Shown here: positions 1 through 6,983 of the stretch, piece by piece
How the letters are laid out: each line of letters begins with the position of its first letter
Position numbering within the stretch: the first letter of the stretch is position 1
Assembly (NCBI GenBank): GCA_050185825.1
Contig: JBFWZA010000001.1
Location: 1-64,000 of the forward strand
Length of the DNA: 64,000 bases
Source: SZUA-309 sp050185825
GTDB lineage: Bacteria > Pseudomonadota > Gammaproteobacteria > Pseudomonadales > Azotimanducaceae
Direction: 5' to 3'
Program-made: the position numbers and the translations under genes
Notes under the pieces: generated by a model
What the model saw: only the letters and a program-made list of their open reading frames with translations
What the model was told of the DNA's origin: nothing
Database searches by the model: none

Positions 1-2
1 CA

Positions 3-1121
3 GAGACGCTGCCGGTGAGTCTCGACGTCGGCACCAACAACCGCGCACTGCTGCAGAACGAGCTCTATCTCGGCTGGGGGCGGGAACGCCTCAAGGGTGC
101 CGCCTACGACGAGCTCGTCGAGGAGTTTGTCGACGCCTTCACCGGGGTGTTCCCGGAAGCCGTCATCCAGTGGGAGGACTTCCGCAAGGACAATGCGCTC
201 AAGATCCTCGAGCGCTATCGGCAGACGCACCTGTCCTTCAACGACGACATCCAGGGCACCGGGGCCGTTGCCCTGGCGGGGCTGTTCAGCGCGCTCAGGA
301 TCAAGGGCGAGCCCATTACCGGTCAGCGGATCGTGATCCACGGCGCCGGTGCCGCCGGTCTCGGCATCGCCCGGCAGATCAAGGACGCGCTGGCCGAGCA
401 GGGAGTGCCGGCCGGGCAGATGCACGAGTACGTGGCGCTGCTCGACAGCCGCGGCCTGCTGGTGGACGAGCAGACCTTCGCCGACGCCTACAAGCGGGAT
501 CTGGCCTGGCCGGCGGCGGCGGCACTCGCCGTCGGCATCACCGACGACCGCAGCCTGGAGGCGACGGTTCGGGCATTCCGGCCGACGGTGCTCATCGGCA
601 CGTCCGGGCAGGCGAACGCCTTCCACCAGGCGCTGGTGAGAGCCATGGCCGAGCACTGCCAGACACCCGTCATCATGCCCATGTCCAATCCCACCAGTAA
701 CAGCGAGGCCGTTCCCGCCGACCTGATCGCCTGGACGGAGGGCCGGGCGCTGGTTGCCACCGGCAGCCCGTTTGCCCCCGTCCGCTGGGACGGTCGCAGC
801 ATCGAGATCGGCCAGGGCAACAACGTCTTCATCTTTCCCGCCATCGGGCTCGGCACCCTTCTGGCCCAGGCCAGTATCGTGACGGACTCGATGATCACGG
901 CAGCCGCGCGGACGCTTGCCAGGCAGGTCACCGATGCGGAGCTCGAGCGGGGTCTGCTCTACCCCTCCATCGATCGTCTGCGCGAGACCACGGCGGCCTG
1001 CGCCGCCGCCGTCTCCTGGCAGGCATTCGAGGACGGCGTGGCCCGGGCGGAGCGTCCGGCGGATCTGCTCGAGGCGGCCCGTGACGCCATGTGGTGGCCC
1101 GACTACCCCGAGTTCAACTGA
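3..1121 (+). CDS. maeA: NAD-type malic enzyme, C-terminal part (cut by window start)
   Basis: Oxidative decarboxylation of malate to pyruvate with NAD(P)+. The reading frame is open to the left edge, so the N-terminal third or so is missing. The visible part starts with the family signature LPVSLDVGTNN, followed by DDIQGTGAVALAG and a Rossmann loop HGAGAAGLGIA at about residue 110 of the fragment; MSNPTSNSE and the SIEIGQGNNVFIFPAIGLG block are also standard for the large, E. coli SfcA/MaeA-like class (normally about 560 residues). The GTG at position 15 is internal, not the start. Followed 61 bp later by an unrelated MAPEG gene. Cofactor preference cannot be read with certainty. Confidence 0.93.
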   Translation, partial: ETLPVSLDVGTNNRALLQNELYLGWGRERLKGAAYDELVEEFVDAFTGVFPEAVIQWEDFRKDNALKILERYRQTHLSFNDDIQGTGAVALAGLFSALRIKGEPITGQRIVIHGAGAAGLGIARQIKDALAEQGVPAGQMHEYVALLDSRGLLVDEQTFADAYKRDLAWPAAAALAVGITDDRSLEATVRAFRPTVLIGTSGQANAFHQALVRAMAEHCQTPVIMPMSNPTSNSEAVPADLIAWTEGRALVATGSPFAPVRWDGRSIEIGQGNNVFIFPAIGLGTLLAQASIVTDSMITAAARTLARQVTDAELERGLLYPSIDRLRETTAACAAAVSWQAFEDGVARAERPADLLEAARDAMWWPDYPEFN

Positions 1122-1182
1122 GCCGGAACCGTTTCGACCCGAGGCTCTGCTACAGTAGGCGCCTCTGAAGGAGGAGGTCGAC

Positions 1183-1572
1183 ATGACAATCGAGCTCACC
1201 ATGCTCGTCTACAGCGTGGCCCTGCTGTTCCTGCTCATACTCGTTCAGGCCCTGGCCGGAGTGCTGGCCCAGGGACTGTCGGCCATGGCCGGGTCCCGCG
1301 ATCATCTCGGCGAGCCCGGGGTGTTTCAGGCCAGAACGAAGCGGATCGTGGACAACCACCGCGAGGGCCTGCTGCTGTTCGCACCGCTGGTTCTGGTTGC
1401 CGACGCAACAGGCGTGAGCACGGAGTGGACGGTGCTCGGCGCCCAGCTCTTCTTCTACAGCCGGGTGGTTCACGCCCTGCTCTACCTGACGGGCGTCCCC
1501 TGGGTCCGGCCACTGGCCTGGGCCGCAGGCATCGCCGGCTGTGTGCTCATCTTCGCGGCGTTGTTCTCATGA
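1183..1572 (+). CDS. MAPEG-family membrane protein
   Basis: Small 129-residue integral membrane protein with about four hydrophobic helices (roughly 5-28, 62-80, 85-103, 107-128) and the charged loop FQARTKRIVDNHREGLLLFAP, which matches the MAPEG superfamily (membrane-associated eicosanoid/glutathione metabolism proteins). In bacteria the substrate is usually unknown. A strong ribosome site (GAAGGAGGAGG) lies 6-16 bp before the ATG. Its stop overlaps the ATG of the enoyl-CoA hydratase gene (ATGA), so the two are probably translationally coupled. Confidence 0.85.
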   Translation: MTIELTMLVYSVALLFLLILVQALAGVLAQGLSAMAGSRDHLGEPGVFQARTKRIVDNHREGLLLFAPLVLVADATGVSTEWTVLGAQLFFYSRVVHALLYLTGVPWVRPLAWAAGIAGCVLIFAALFS

Positions 1573-2378
1573 GCGAACGCTACTCGGGCTATCAGCGTCT
1601 GGCGTTCGACGAGCCAGCGCCGAGGGTGCTGCGCATCACGTTCAACCGCCCGGAACGCTACAACGCGCTCGACACCATCGGTCATCGGGAGATCACCTAC
1701 GTCTGGCGCGAGGTGGACGAGGATCCGGACATCGACGTGGTGATCCTCACGGGCGCCGGACGGGCATTCTCCGCCGGCGGAGACTTCGAGATGATCGACG
1801 AGATCACCCGCGATTTCGAGGCGCGGGCACGCACCTGGAAGGAGGCCCGGGATCTGGTCTACAACCTCATCAACTGCGGCAAGCCCGTGATCTCCGCCAT
1901 CAACGGTCCGGCCGTGGGTGCGGGTCTGGTCGCCGGCCTGCTGGCCGACATCTCCATCGTTGCGCGCTCGGTGAGCCTGACGGACGGGCACACGCGACTC
2001 GGTGTCGCCGCCGGTGATCACGCCGCCATCATCTGGCCCATGCTCTGCGGCATGGCCAAGGCCAAGTACTACCTGCTCACCTGTGACCGGCTGTCGGGAG
2101 AAGAGGCCGAACGCATCGGCCTGGTGTCGCTGTGCGTGGACGACGGGGAGCTTCAGGAGCGCGCGCTGGATATCGCCACGCGACTGCGGGACGGCGCCCA
2201 GAGCGCCATCCGCTGGACCAAGTACTCGCTGAACAACTGGCTGCGGCTGGCCGGCCCCACCTTCGACACGTCCACCGCGCTGGAGATTCTCGGCTTTACA
2301 GGCCCGGAAGCCAGGGAAGGCCTCGACGCCCTGCGGGAGAAGCGGGATCCGTCCTTCCCGAGCGGATCCGTGCTCTGA
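1569..2378 (+). CDS. enoyl-CoA hydratase/isomerase family protein
   Basis: Crotonase-fold protein of 269 residues, expected to hydrate or isomerise an acyl-CoA. The oxyanion-hole segments GAGRAFSAGGD (about residue 61) and INGPAVGAGL (about 115) are present, as is the RITFNRPERYNALD N-terminal motif. At the position of the second catalytic acid there is an Asp (GVAAGDH), so the exact reaction is uncertain. The ATG at 1569 was chosen over an upstream in-frame start because it overlaps the MAPEG stop as ATGA and gives the usual family N-terminus. No further beta-oxidation genes adjoin. Confidence 0.88.
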   Translation: MSERYSGYQRLAFDEPAPRVLRITFNRPERYNALDTIGHREITYVWREVDEDPDIDVVILTGAGRAFSAGGDFEMIDEITRDFEARARTWKEARDLVYNLINCGKPVISAINGPAVGAGLVAGLLADISIVARSVSLTDGHTRLGVAAGDHAAIIWPMLCGMAKAKYYLLTCDRLSGEEAERIGLVSLCVDDGELQERALDIATRLRDGAQSAIRWTKYSLNNWLRLAGPTFDTSTALEILGFTGPEAREGLDALREKRDPSFPSGSVL

Positions 2379-2381
2379 CGG

Positions 2382-2672
2382 TCAGTGGAAGACGTCGTCC
2401 GGTCCCCGGATGAGGCCTTCGTCTTCCCGGTGGCGCTTCAGGTCCACCCCGGTCCGCTCCAGCGCCTGAGCCATCGTTTCCGATACGCACGCGGCGCAGA
2501 ATCCTTCCTTGACCAGGTCCTCGACGAGAAACCCGAGCACGTCGTAGACGGTGAGCGTGCCCTCGTTGGTCTCGTTGAATCGCCACAGCACATCCTGCAG
2601 TGTCTGCAGGGCGGCTTCGCAGCGAACGTCGTCCCGCTCGCGCACCGCTTCATCGTCGTCTGACACTGCCAT
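2382..2672 (-). CDS. small acidic protein of unknown function
   Basis: A 96-residue, mostly helical, acidic protein that I do not recognise. It carries a short CAAC pair near residue 65 and ends in a charged tail. The ATG at 2672 is preferred (AGGGGTG-like sequence just upstream) over an upstream start that would read through the terminator hairpin at 2727-2748. It converges on the enoyl-CoA hydratase gene with a 3 bp gap. Codon use and the lack of stops support a real gene. Confidence 0.6.
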   Translation of the reverse strand: MAVSDDDEAVRERDDVRCEAALQTLQDVLWRFNETNEGTLTVYDVLGFLVEDLVKEGFCAACVSETMAQALERTGVDLKRHREDEGLIRGPDDVFH

Positions 2673-2716
2673 GAAATCACCCCGGATCCGGAAAAGCGGG
2701 GCATTGTACCGTCGCC

Positions 2717-2748
2717 CAGAAAAGAAAACCCCGCCATGAGGCGGGGTT
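2717..2748 (-). terminator. rho-independent terminator, minus strand
   Basis: Perfect 9-bp stem AACCCCGCC / GGCGGGGTT (2727-2735 and 2740-2748) with a 4-nt loop. Read on the minus strand the stem is followed by TTTTCTTTTC, a normal U-tract; read on the plus strand there is none. It therefore ends a leftward transcript that begins to its right, where no minus-strand gene exists for 5.6 kb. Confidence 0.8.
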
Positions 2749-3420
2749 CTCCAACCGGATCTCACCAGGAGTTCCGATCTGGGGGATTCTGAGGCCTTCG
2801 GCTCGGTCCGCTCACTTGGAGCGGTGCCTCCCTTCCGGTCCAGACCCAGTGGCCGTTTCTCTACCGAACCGCCTCGCGGGCGATTGGCGTAGTCCCGGCC
2901 GATGACTCAAGAGTCGTTATTTAACGACGCCTTGCCACGTCGCCCCGGTCCGGATGATCGATCCGTCTCGAGGGTCGGAATCCGCCCGGCTTCAGGCACC
3001 GCGGCTTCCTTGAGAAGCCGGCTCCTTTTCCTGACGGGACCCTTTCGGGACCCGTTCGGGTGGGGAGCCCGGTGTTGCCGCACCTCATCACCCTTACGGC
3101 GCTGAGCGTTGGTTCCACCGACGGGTCAGCATCGCTGCGCCGTCCGCCTGTCCCGGGAAGCCGTCGGCCAACGGTGCCCCGGGTGGGTTTTTCCCTTGAG
3201 CCAGCGCCGCCTGACGCTGACCCCGACCCCGGCGAGGGTCTTTCGGCTTGTCGGTTTGAAGTGGCGCTGTCTCCAGTGTCCTTCGCCTCGCCAACCTTGA
3301 GATTCATCCTACGCCGATGAATCGTGGTGACCAGTGAAAAGGCTGCAAGCCCATGTGGATATGCTGTGGCTAAGCTGGGTAACACCTTGTGGACAAGCTG
3401 TGGTCAGCTTTCGAGTTGAT
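2749..3420 (-). ncRNA. candidate non-coding transcript (gene-free spacer)
   Basis: No convincing protein is encoded on either strand of this spacer, yet it ends in a good minus-strand terminator. The minus strand contains several GC-rich self-complementary blocks (for example around 3010-3060 and 3150-3240). I compared it by eye with RNase P RNA, tmRNA, SRP RNA and 6S RNA and found none of their diagnostic blocks. Boundaries are only approximate. An eroded IS200/IS605 tnpB tail is an alternative: one minus-strand frame reads RLLKEAAVPEAGRIPTL, resembling TnpB C-terminal tails. Confidence 0.3.
3354..3407. repeat. helically phased TGTGG repeats resembling DnaA boxes
   Basis: Four 9-mers TGTGGATAT (3354), TGTGGCTAA (3365), TGTGGACAA (3388) and TGTGGTCAG (3399) lie at 11, 23 and 11 bp steps, i.e. 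on one face of the helix. The first three differ by one base each from TGTGGATAA, the DnaA box complement. An AT-rich inverted repeat follows at 3424-3449. dnaA, dnaN, gidA and rpmH are not nearby, so this is not taken as oriC. Confidence 0.4.
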
Positions 3421-3423
3421 CAG

Positions 3424-3449
3424 ATATTTCACATAACTATCTGAAATAT
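3424..3449. repeat. AT-rich inverted repeat
   Basis: Perfect 8-bp inverted repeat ATATTTCA / TGAAATAT with a 10-nt spacer; an overlapping alternative pairing TCAGATA (3420-3426) with TATCTGA (3438-3444) is also perfect. It is the only clearly AT-rich block of the spacer and could be an operator or a promoter region. Confidence 0.4.
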
Positions 3450-3541
3450 AGACCTATTCCTTCGATGCACGAGATTCACTTCGCCCCTTCCAACGGTCAG
3501 CCAGGGGTCTTTTTCCGGTGAGTTCCGGCGACGCGGGGAAT

Positions 3542-3555
3542 TTGATCGGGATCAA
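3542..3555 (+). promoter_or_regulatory. FNR/ANR-type binding site
   Basis: TTGATCGGGATCAA is an exact match to the FNR consensus TTGAT-N4-ATCAA. It lies 60 bp before the ATG at 3615, which fits an activating position upstream of that gene. An FNR homologue with a complete Fe-S cysteine set is encoded 2.7 kb downstream in the same gene run. Confidence 0.85.
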
Positions 3556-3614
3556 TGCCCGCGTTGGTGGCCATGTCAGTCTGAGGGCACTCATCTCAGT
3601 ACGGAGCACAGCTC

Positions 3615-4694
3615 ATGGCCGCCGTCGTCAGGGAATCTCAGCCCCATACCGTTCACTCCGAAACCTACGAGACGCTCATGCAGGTCTCCTGGAATTTCGA
3701 CTATCAGGGCAGCGTCGCCAAGCTCGACGATCTGTACAACCGTGCCAAGGAAAACCAGTGGAACGCGGCGGAGCTCGCGTGGGACACCCTCATCGATCCT
3801 TCCAACCCCATCATCGCGCCCGAGCACAGCCAGTACGCCCGGATGCCGTTCTTCGGGAAGCTTTCCAGCACCCAGCAGCAGACGTTCTCCGCCCACTCCA
3901 CCGCGCAGCTCCTCTCCCAGTTCCTGCACGGTGAGCAGGGCGCGCTGCTGACGGCGGCGACGGTGGCACACGGCGTGCCGGATATGAAAGCCAAGTACTA
4001 CGCGGCCACTCAGACCATCGACGAGGCACGCCACGTGGAGGCGTACGACCGCTACGTGAACAAGATCGCCATTCACTACCCCATGGTGCCGTGGCTGAAG
4101 ACGCTCATCGACACAACCCTGCAGACCAACAATTTCTGCAAGGTGATGATCGGCATGAACATGATCATCGAGGGGCTGGCGCTGGGCGCGTTCAACAACA
4201 TGTACAAGCAGACGGAAGAGCCGCTGCTCAAGTCCATCACCTTCAACGTGATGCGCGACGAGTCCCGGCACGTCTCCTTCGGCCACGTCTACCTGACGCC
4301 GACGGTCGCCGCCCTGCACAAGGACGACCGGGAGGACCTGGCCCAGTTCGCCTTTGATGCGGTGCAGATCCTCGTGCAGGGTCAGGCTGCCGGCATGGAC
4401 GCGGGCTTCCTCAAGGTGCTGGAGGTGAGCGGCATCGAGCCGGACGACTTCATGGCCGGCATGAAGGAAGCCGCCGAGCTCGGCATCAACCGGGATCTGC
4501 CGCCGGGCCAGATCCACTCCCTGAACGACCTGATGATGCCGGCCCTGGTGAGGGCCGGGCTGGTGACGCCGCGGACCAAGGCGCTGTTCGAAGGGATCGG
4601 CGTGCCGGTCAACGCCGACCTGTCGGTGCTCGAGGCGATGGAGGATGCCCGGTCGGACCTGAACGTGCTCAACGCTCAGCAGGCCGCCTACTGA
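3615..4694 (+). CDS. ferritin-like diiron protein (R2/oxygenase type)
   Basis: A 359-residue helical protein with a complete six-ligand diiron site: E107, E137-x2-H140 (DEARH), E186 and E216-x2-H219 (DESRH). This is the ribonucleotide-reductase-R2/diiron-oxygenase arrangement of the ferritin superfamily; I cannot name the substrate. It has no signal peptide, so it acts in the cytoplasm. It is fronted by a perfect FNR site and followed 28 bp later by a triple-PAS gene and then a [2Fe-2S] ferredoxin that could supply electrons. Oxygen activation, oxygen scavenging or a sensor function are all possible. Confidence 0.8.
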   Translation: MAAVVRESQPHTVHSETYETLMQVSWNFDYQGSVAKLDDLYNRAKENQWNAAELAWDTLIDPSNPIIAPEHSQYARMPFFGKLSSTQQQTFSAHSTAQLLSQFLHGEQGALLTAATVAHGVPDMKAKYYAATQTIDEARHVEAYDRYVNKIAIHYPMVPWLKTLIDTTLQTNNFCKVMIGMNMIIEGLALGAFNNMYKQTEEPLLKSITFNVMRDESRHVSFGHVYLTPTVAALHKDDREDLAQFAFDAVQILVQGQAAGMDAGFLKVLEVSGIEPDDFMAGMKEAAELGINRDLPPGQIHSLNDLMMPALVRAGLVTPRTKALFEGIGVPVNADLSVLEAMEDARSDLNVLNAQQAAY

Positions 4695-4722
4695 CGCGCC
4701 GGCCAACGCGAAAGGATCAGGG

Positions 4723-5871
4723 GTGAGCGTGCTGCCGGGCGAAGCGACCCGGATTCTGAGGGGATTTCCGGAGCCGATGCTGGTGATCGAACCCGGTGGC
4801 ACGCTCGTTTTCGTCAATGATGCCGCGGCGGCTCTGCTGGAGGTTTCCCCGGAAACGGCCGGGGCCGCTATCACCGACTTCCTGCCGGAACGGGAGCGCA
4901 GCCGCCTGAACCCGCTGGTCTGGCTCAGGCGCTGGGCGGAAACGCCGGGCGCGCCGGAAGCGGACTACGTGCATCTGCACTGCCGGACCGCCTCCGGGCG
5001 GGAGCTGCCGGTCCGGGTGCGGGTCGGCAGACACCAGGAAGGGGGCGATGCCTACTACGTGGTGATGCTTCAGGACATCAGCCGGGAACAGCATCGCCAG
5101 CAGCAGAGCCGCGCAGCCCACCGACTGGCGGCCAGGGTGCTCGCCATTTCCGCCGACGCCATCGTCACCGTATCGCCGGATCTGACCATCAGCTATGCCA
5201 ATCCGAGCGCCGAGCGGCTGTTCGGCTACGCGAGCGGCGAGCTCAACGGCCGGCCGCTGAACGAACTGCTGCCGGCACGCTTCCAGGCCGCTCATCCGGC
5301 GCAGATCGCGGCGTTTGCGGAGGAGTCGAGACCCGCGCGGCTGATGGGCGAGCGGGCGGAGATCGTCGGGCTCACCCGCTCCGGTGAGGAACTGCCGCTG
5401 GAGGCCTCCATCACCAAGGTCACCCTGGACCGGGACGTTTTCTTCAGCGCGCATCTCAGGGATCTGCGGCCGCGGAAAGCCGCGGAGCGGGAGCTCGCGC
5501 GTACCCGCGCCTCCCTGCAGACCATCTTCGACCACGCGGTGCAGGCCATGGCCCTGATCGACCCCACGGGCCAGGTGCTGGAGATGAACGCGGCCGCCCG
5601 CAGACTCCTGCCCGACGACGTGGATCCGACGGGCCGTTACTTCGCCGGCCTGCCGTTCTTCTCCACCGATGCCGACGCCACCGCCGCAGGCCTGCGGACG
5701 GCGCTGGATCGCTGTCTGGCAGGCGAGCCCTACCGGATCACGACCCGCATAGCCCATCCGGACGGGCGGGAACAGACCCTGGACTTCTCGCTGACGCCGG
5801 TCCGGGAAGGTGAGCGCACCTTCGCCGTGGTGGCGGAAGCGCACACGCTGCTCGAATCCGAGGCCGACTAG
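4723..5871 (+). CDS. triple PAS-domain protein without output domain
   Basis: 382 residues made of three PAS-like modules (about 10-120, 135-255, 268-375) joined by short amphipathic linkers. No kinase, GGDEF, EAL, HTH or membrane segment follows, so the protein can only sense and bind partners. PAS 2 has the classic ISADAIVTVSPDLTISYANP start and ASGELNGRPLNELLP block. Starts at a GTG behind AAAGGATCAGGG; its last base overlaps the first of the ferredoxin start codon. Bound cofactor is not evident: none of the modules shows the FixL heme His-Arg pair. Confidence 0.8.
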   Translation: MSVLPGEATRILRGFPEPMLVIEPGGTLVFVNDAAAALLEVSPETAGAAITDFLPERERSRLNPLVWLRRWAETPGAPEADYVHLHCRTASGRELPVRVRVGRHQEGGDAYYVVMLQDISREQHRQQQSRAAHRLAARVLAISADAIVTVSPDLTISYANPSAERLFGYASGELNGRPLNELLPARFQAAHPAQIAAFAEESRPARLMGERAEIVGLTRSGEELPLEASITKVTLDRDVFFSAHLRDLRPRKAAERELARTRASLQTIFDHAVQAMALIDPTGQVLEMNAAARRLLPDDVDPTGRYFAGLPFFSTDADATAAGLRTALDRCLAGEPYRITTRIAHPDGREQTLDFSLTPVREGERTFAVVAEAHTLLESEAD

Positions 5872-6191
5872 TGCCGAGGATCATCTACGTGGAGCACAAC
5901 GGCACGGAGCACGAGGTGGACGTGCCGGTCGGCACGAGCCTCATGCAGGGGGCCGTGAATCAGCTCGTGCCGGGCATCGAGGGCGACTGCGGTGGGCTGT
6001 GCGCGTGCGGCACCTGTCACGTCTACATCCCCGACCAGGCCCGGGCGTTGTGCGGCGTCCCGGACGAGCTCGAACAGGGAATGCTGGAGTTCGCGTTCGA
6101 CGTCAACGACTCCAGCCGCCTCTCCTGCCAGATCACGGCGACGGAGGCGATGGAGGGTATGCGGGTACTGATGCCTGCACGCCAGTACTGA
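5871..6191 (+). CDS. [2Fe-2S] ferredoxin, adrenodoxin type
   Basis: 106-residue plant/vertebrate-type [2Fe-2S] ferredoxin. Ligands C40, C46, C49 and C86 follow the C-x5-C-x2-C-x36-C spacing of the adrenodoxin/Isc-Fdx/terpredoxin branch; C44 is an extra Cys. It should be a one-electron carrier in the cytoplasm. Start is GTG, overlapping the preceding stop by one base (GTG within TAGTG), so it is translationally coupled to the PAS gene. Most likely partner is the diiron protein at 3615. An iron-sulphur-assembly role is less likely since no isc genes adjoin. Confidence 0.9.
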   Translation: MPRIIYVEHNGTEHEVDVPVGTSLMQGAVNQLVPGIEGDCGGLCACGTCHVYIPDQARALCGVPDELEQGMLEFAFDVNDSSRLSCQITATEAMEGMRVLMPARQY

Positions 6192-6245
6192 CGCTAGGTG
6201 GATGTCCGTATTCCGCCTTGTGCAGGCCGCGGGCATGGTCAACGG

Positions 6246-6959
6246 ATGAATCACAAACCCCAACATCGCGACGGCTGTGCAGTCTGCCCTACCCGTGCGT
6301 TGTGTATGGCCCGGGACCTCGACGCCGGCGCCCTCGGCGCGCTCGGCGGGACGGTGGCGACCAGCGCGCCCATGGATCGGGGCGACTACCTGTACCGCGC
6401 CGGCGATGCGGCAAGCGCCTGGTATGTGGTCCGCTCCGGCGTGTACAAGACGATCAACGACACCGCCGACGGCGAGGAGTACGTCACCGGCTTCTATTAT
6501 CCGGGCGAGATCCTGGGCCTGGAAGGTGCCGCGTCCGGCCAGTTCGAGGAGTCGGCCGTGGCGCTCGGCAGCGCTACCGCCTGTGCCGTGATGCTGGAGA
6601 GCCTGCCCCGGATCTGGGCGCTGGGTGCGCATCAGTCCATTCTGCGGCTGATCGCCGAGCACGACCGGAACAGCAAGGCGCTGCGCATCAACATGAGCCA
6701 GTCGCGGGCGGACGCCCGCATCGCGGGCTTCCTCAAGCTCCTCATGGAGCGGACGGAACGCCGGGGATTCGATCCCACCTGCCTGGCCGTGCCCATGAGC
6801 CGCACGGACCTGGCAAACCACCTGGGGCTCACCCTGGAGTGCGTCTCCCGCGTGCTGTCCAGATGGCGCAAAGCCGGCGTCATCGAGACGGACAAGAGCG
6901 CCATACGCATCCTGCGTCCCGATGAGCTCTGCACCGCGGCTTATCACCTCGCCGCCTGA
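6246..6959 (+). CDS. FNR/ANR-family oxygen-responsive transcription regulator
   Basis: 237 residues: N-terminal CX2CX5C cluster (C11, C14, C20), cyclic-nucleotide-like beta-roll, a fourth Cys at C113, and a C-terminal winged helix with the recognition helix LTLECVSRVLSR carrying the E-x2-S-R contacts of FNR. The four-Cys set implies an oxygen-labile [4Fe-4S] cluster and DNA binding to TTGAT-N4-ATCAA, the site found at 3542. An upstream in-frame start at 6198 would add 16 poorly conserved residues, so ATG 6246 is preferred. Located directly before hemN, a typical FNR target. Confidence 0.93.
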   Translation: MNHKPQHRDGCAVCPTRALCMARDLDAGALGALGGTVATSAPMDRGDYLYRAGDAASAWYVVRSGVYKTINDTADGEEYVTGFYYPGEILGLEGAASGQFEESAVALGSATACAVMLESLPRIWALGAHQSILRLIAEHDRNSKALRINMSQSRADARIAGFLKLLMERTERRGFDPTCLAVPMSRTDLANHLGLTLECVSRVLSRWRKAGVIETDKSAIRILRPDELCTAAYHLAA

Positions 6960-6983
6960 CGGCCAGCCGATCGTGGAGATCTG

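Noticed and set aside
2900..3100. IS200/IS605 tnpB remnant
   Set aside because: One minus-strand frame resembles a TnpB tail, but no zinc-finger or RuvC motif is seen; kept only as an alternative.
2921..3385. 154-codon minus-strand frame in the spacer
   Set aside because: Low-complexity Arg/Pro/Gly composition, no ribosome site and no family resemblance; it overlaps the repeat region.
2749..3420. RNase P RNA, tmRNA, 6S or SRP RNA gene
   Set aside because: A short stretch (TAAGGGTGATGAGGTGCGG on the minus strand) recalls RNase P, but the GAGGAAAGTCC and ACAGAAA-type conserved blocks are absent; no tmRNA or SRP hallmark was seen.
3354..3449. Chromosomal replication origin
   Set aside because: DnaA-box-like repeats are imperfect and the usual neighbours (dnaA, dnaN, gyrB, rpmH, gidA) are absent.
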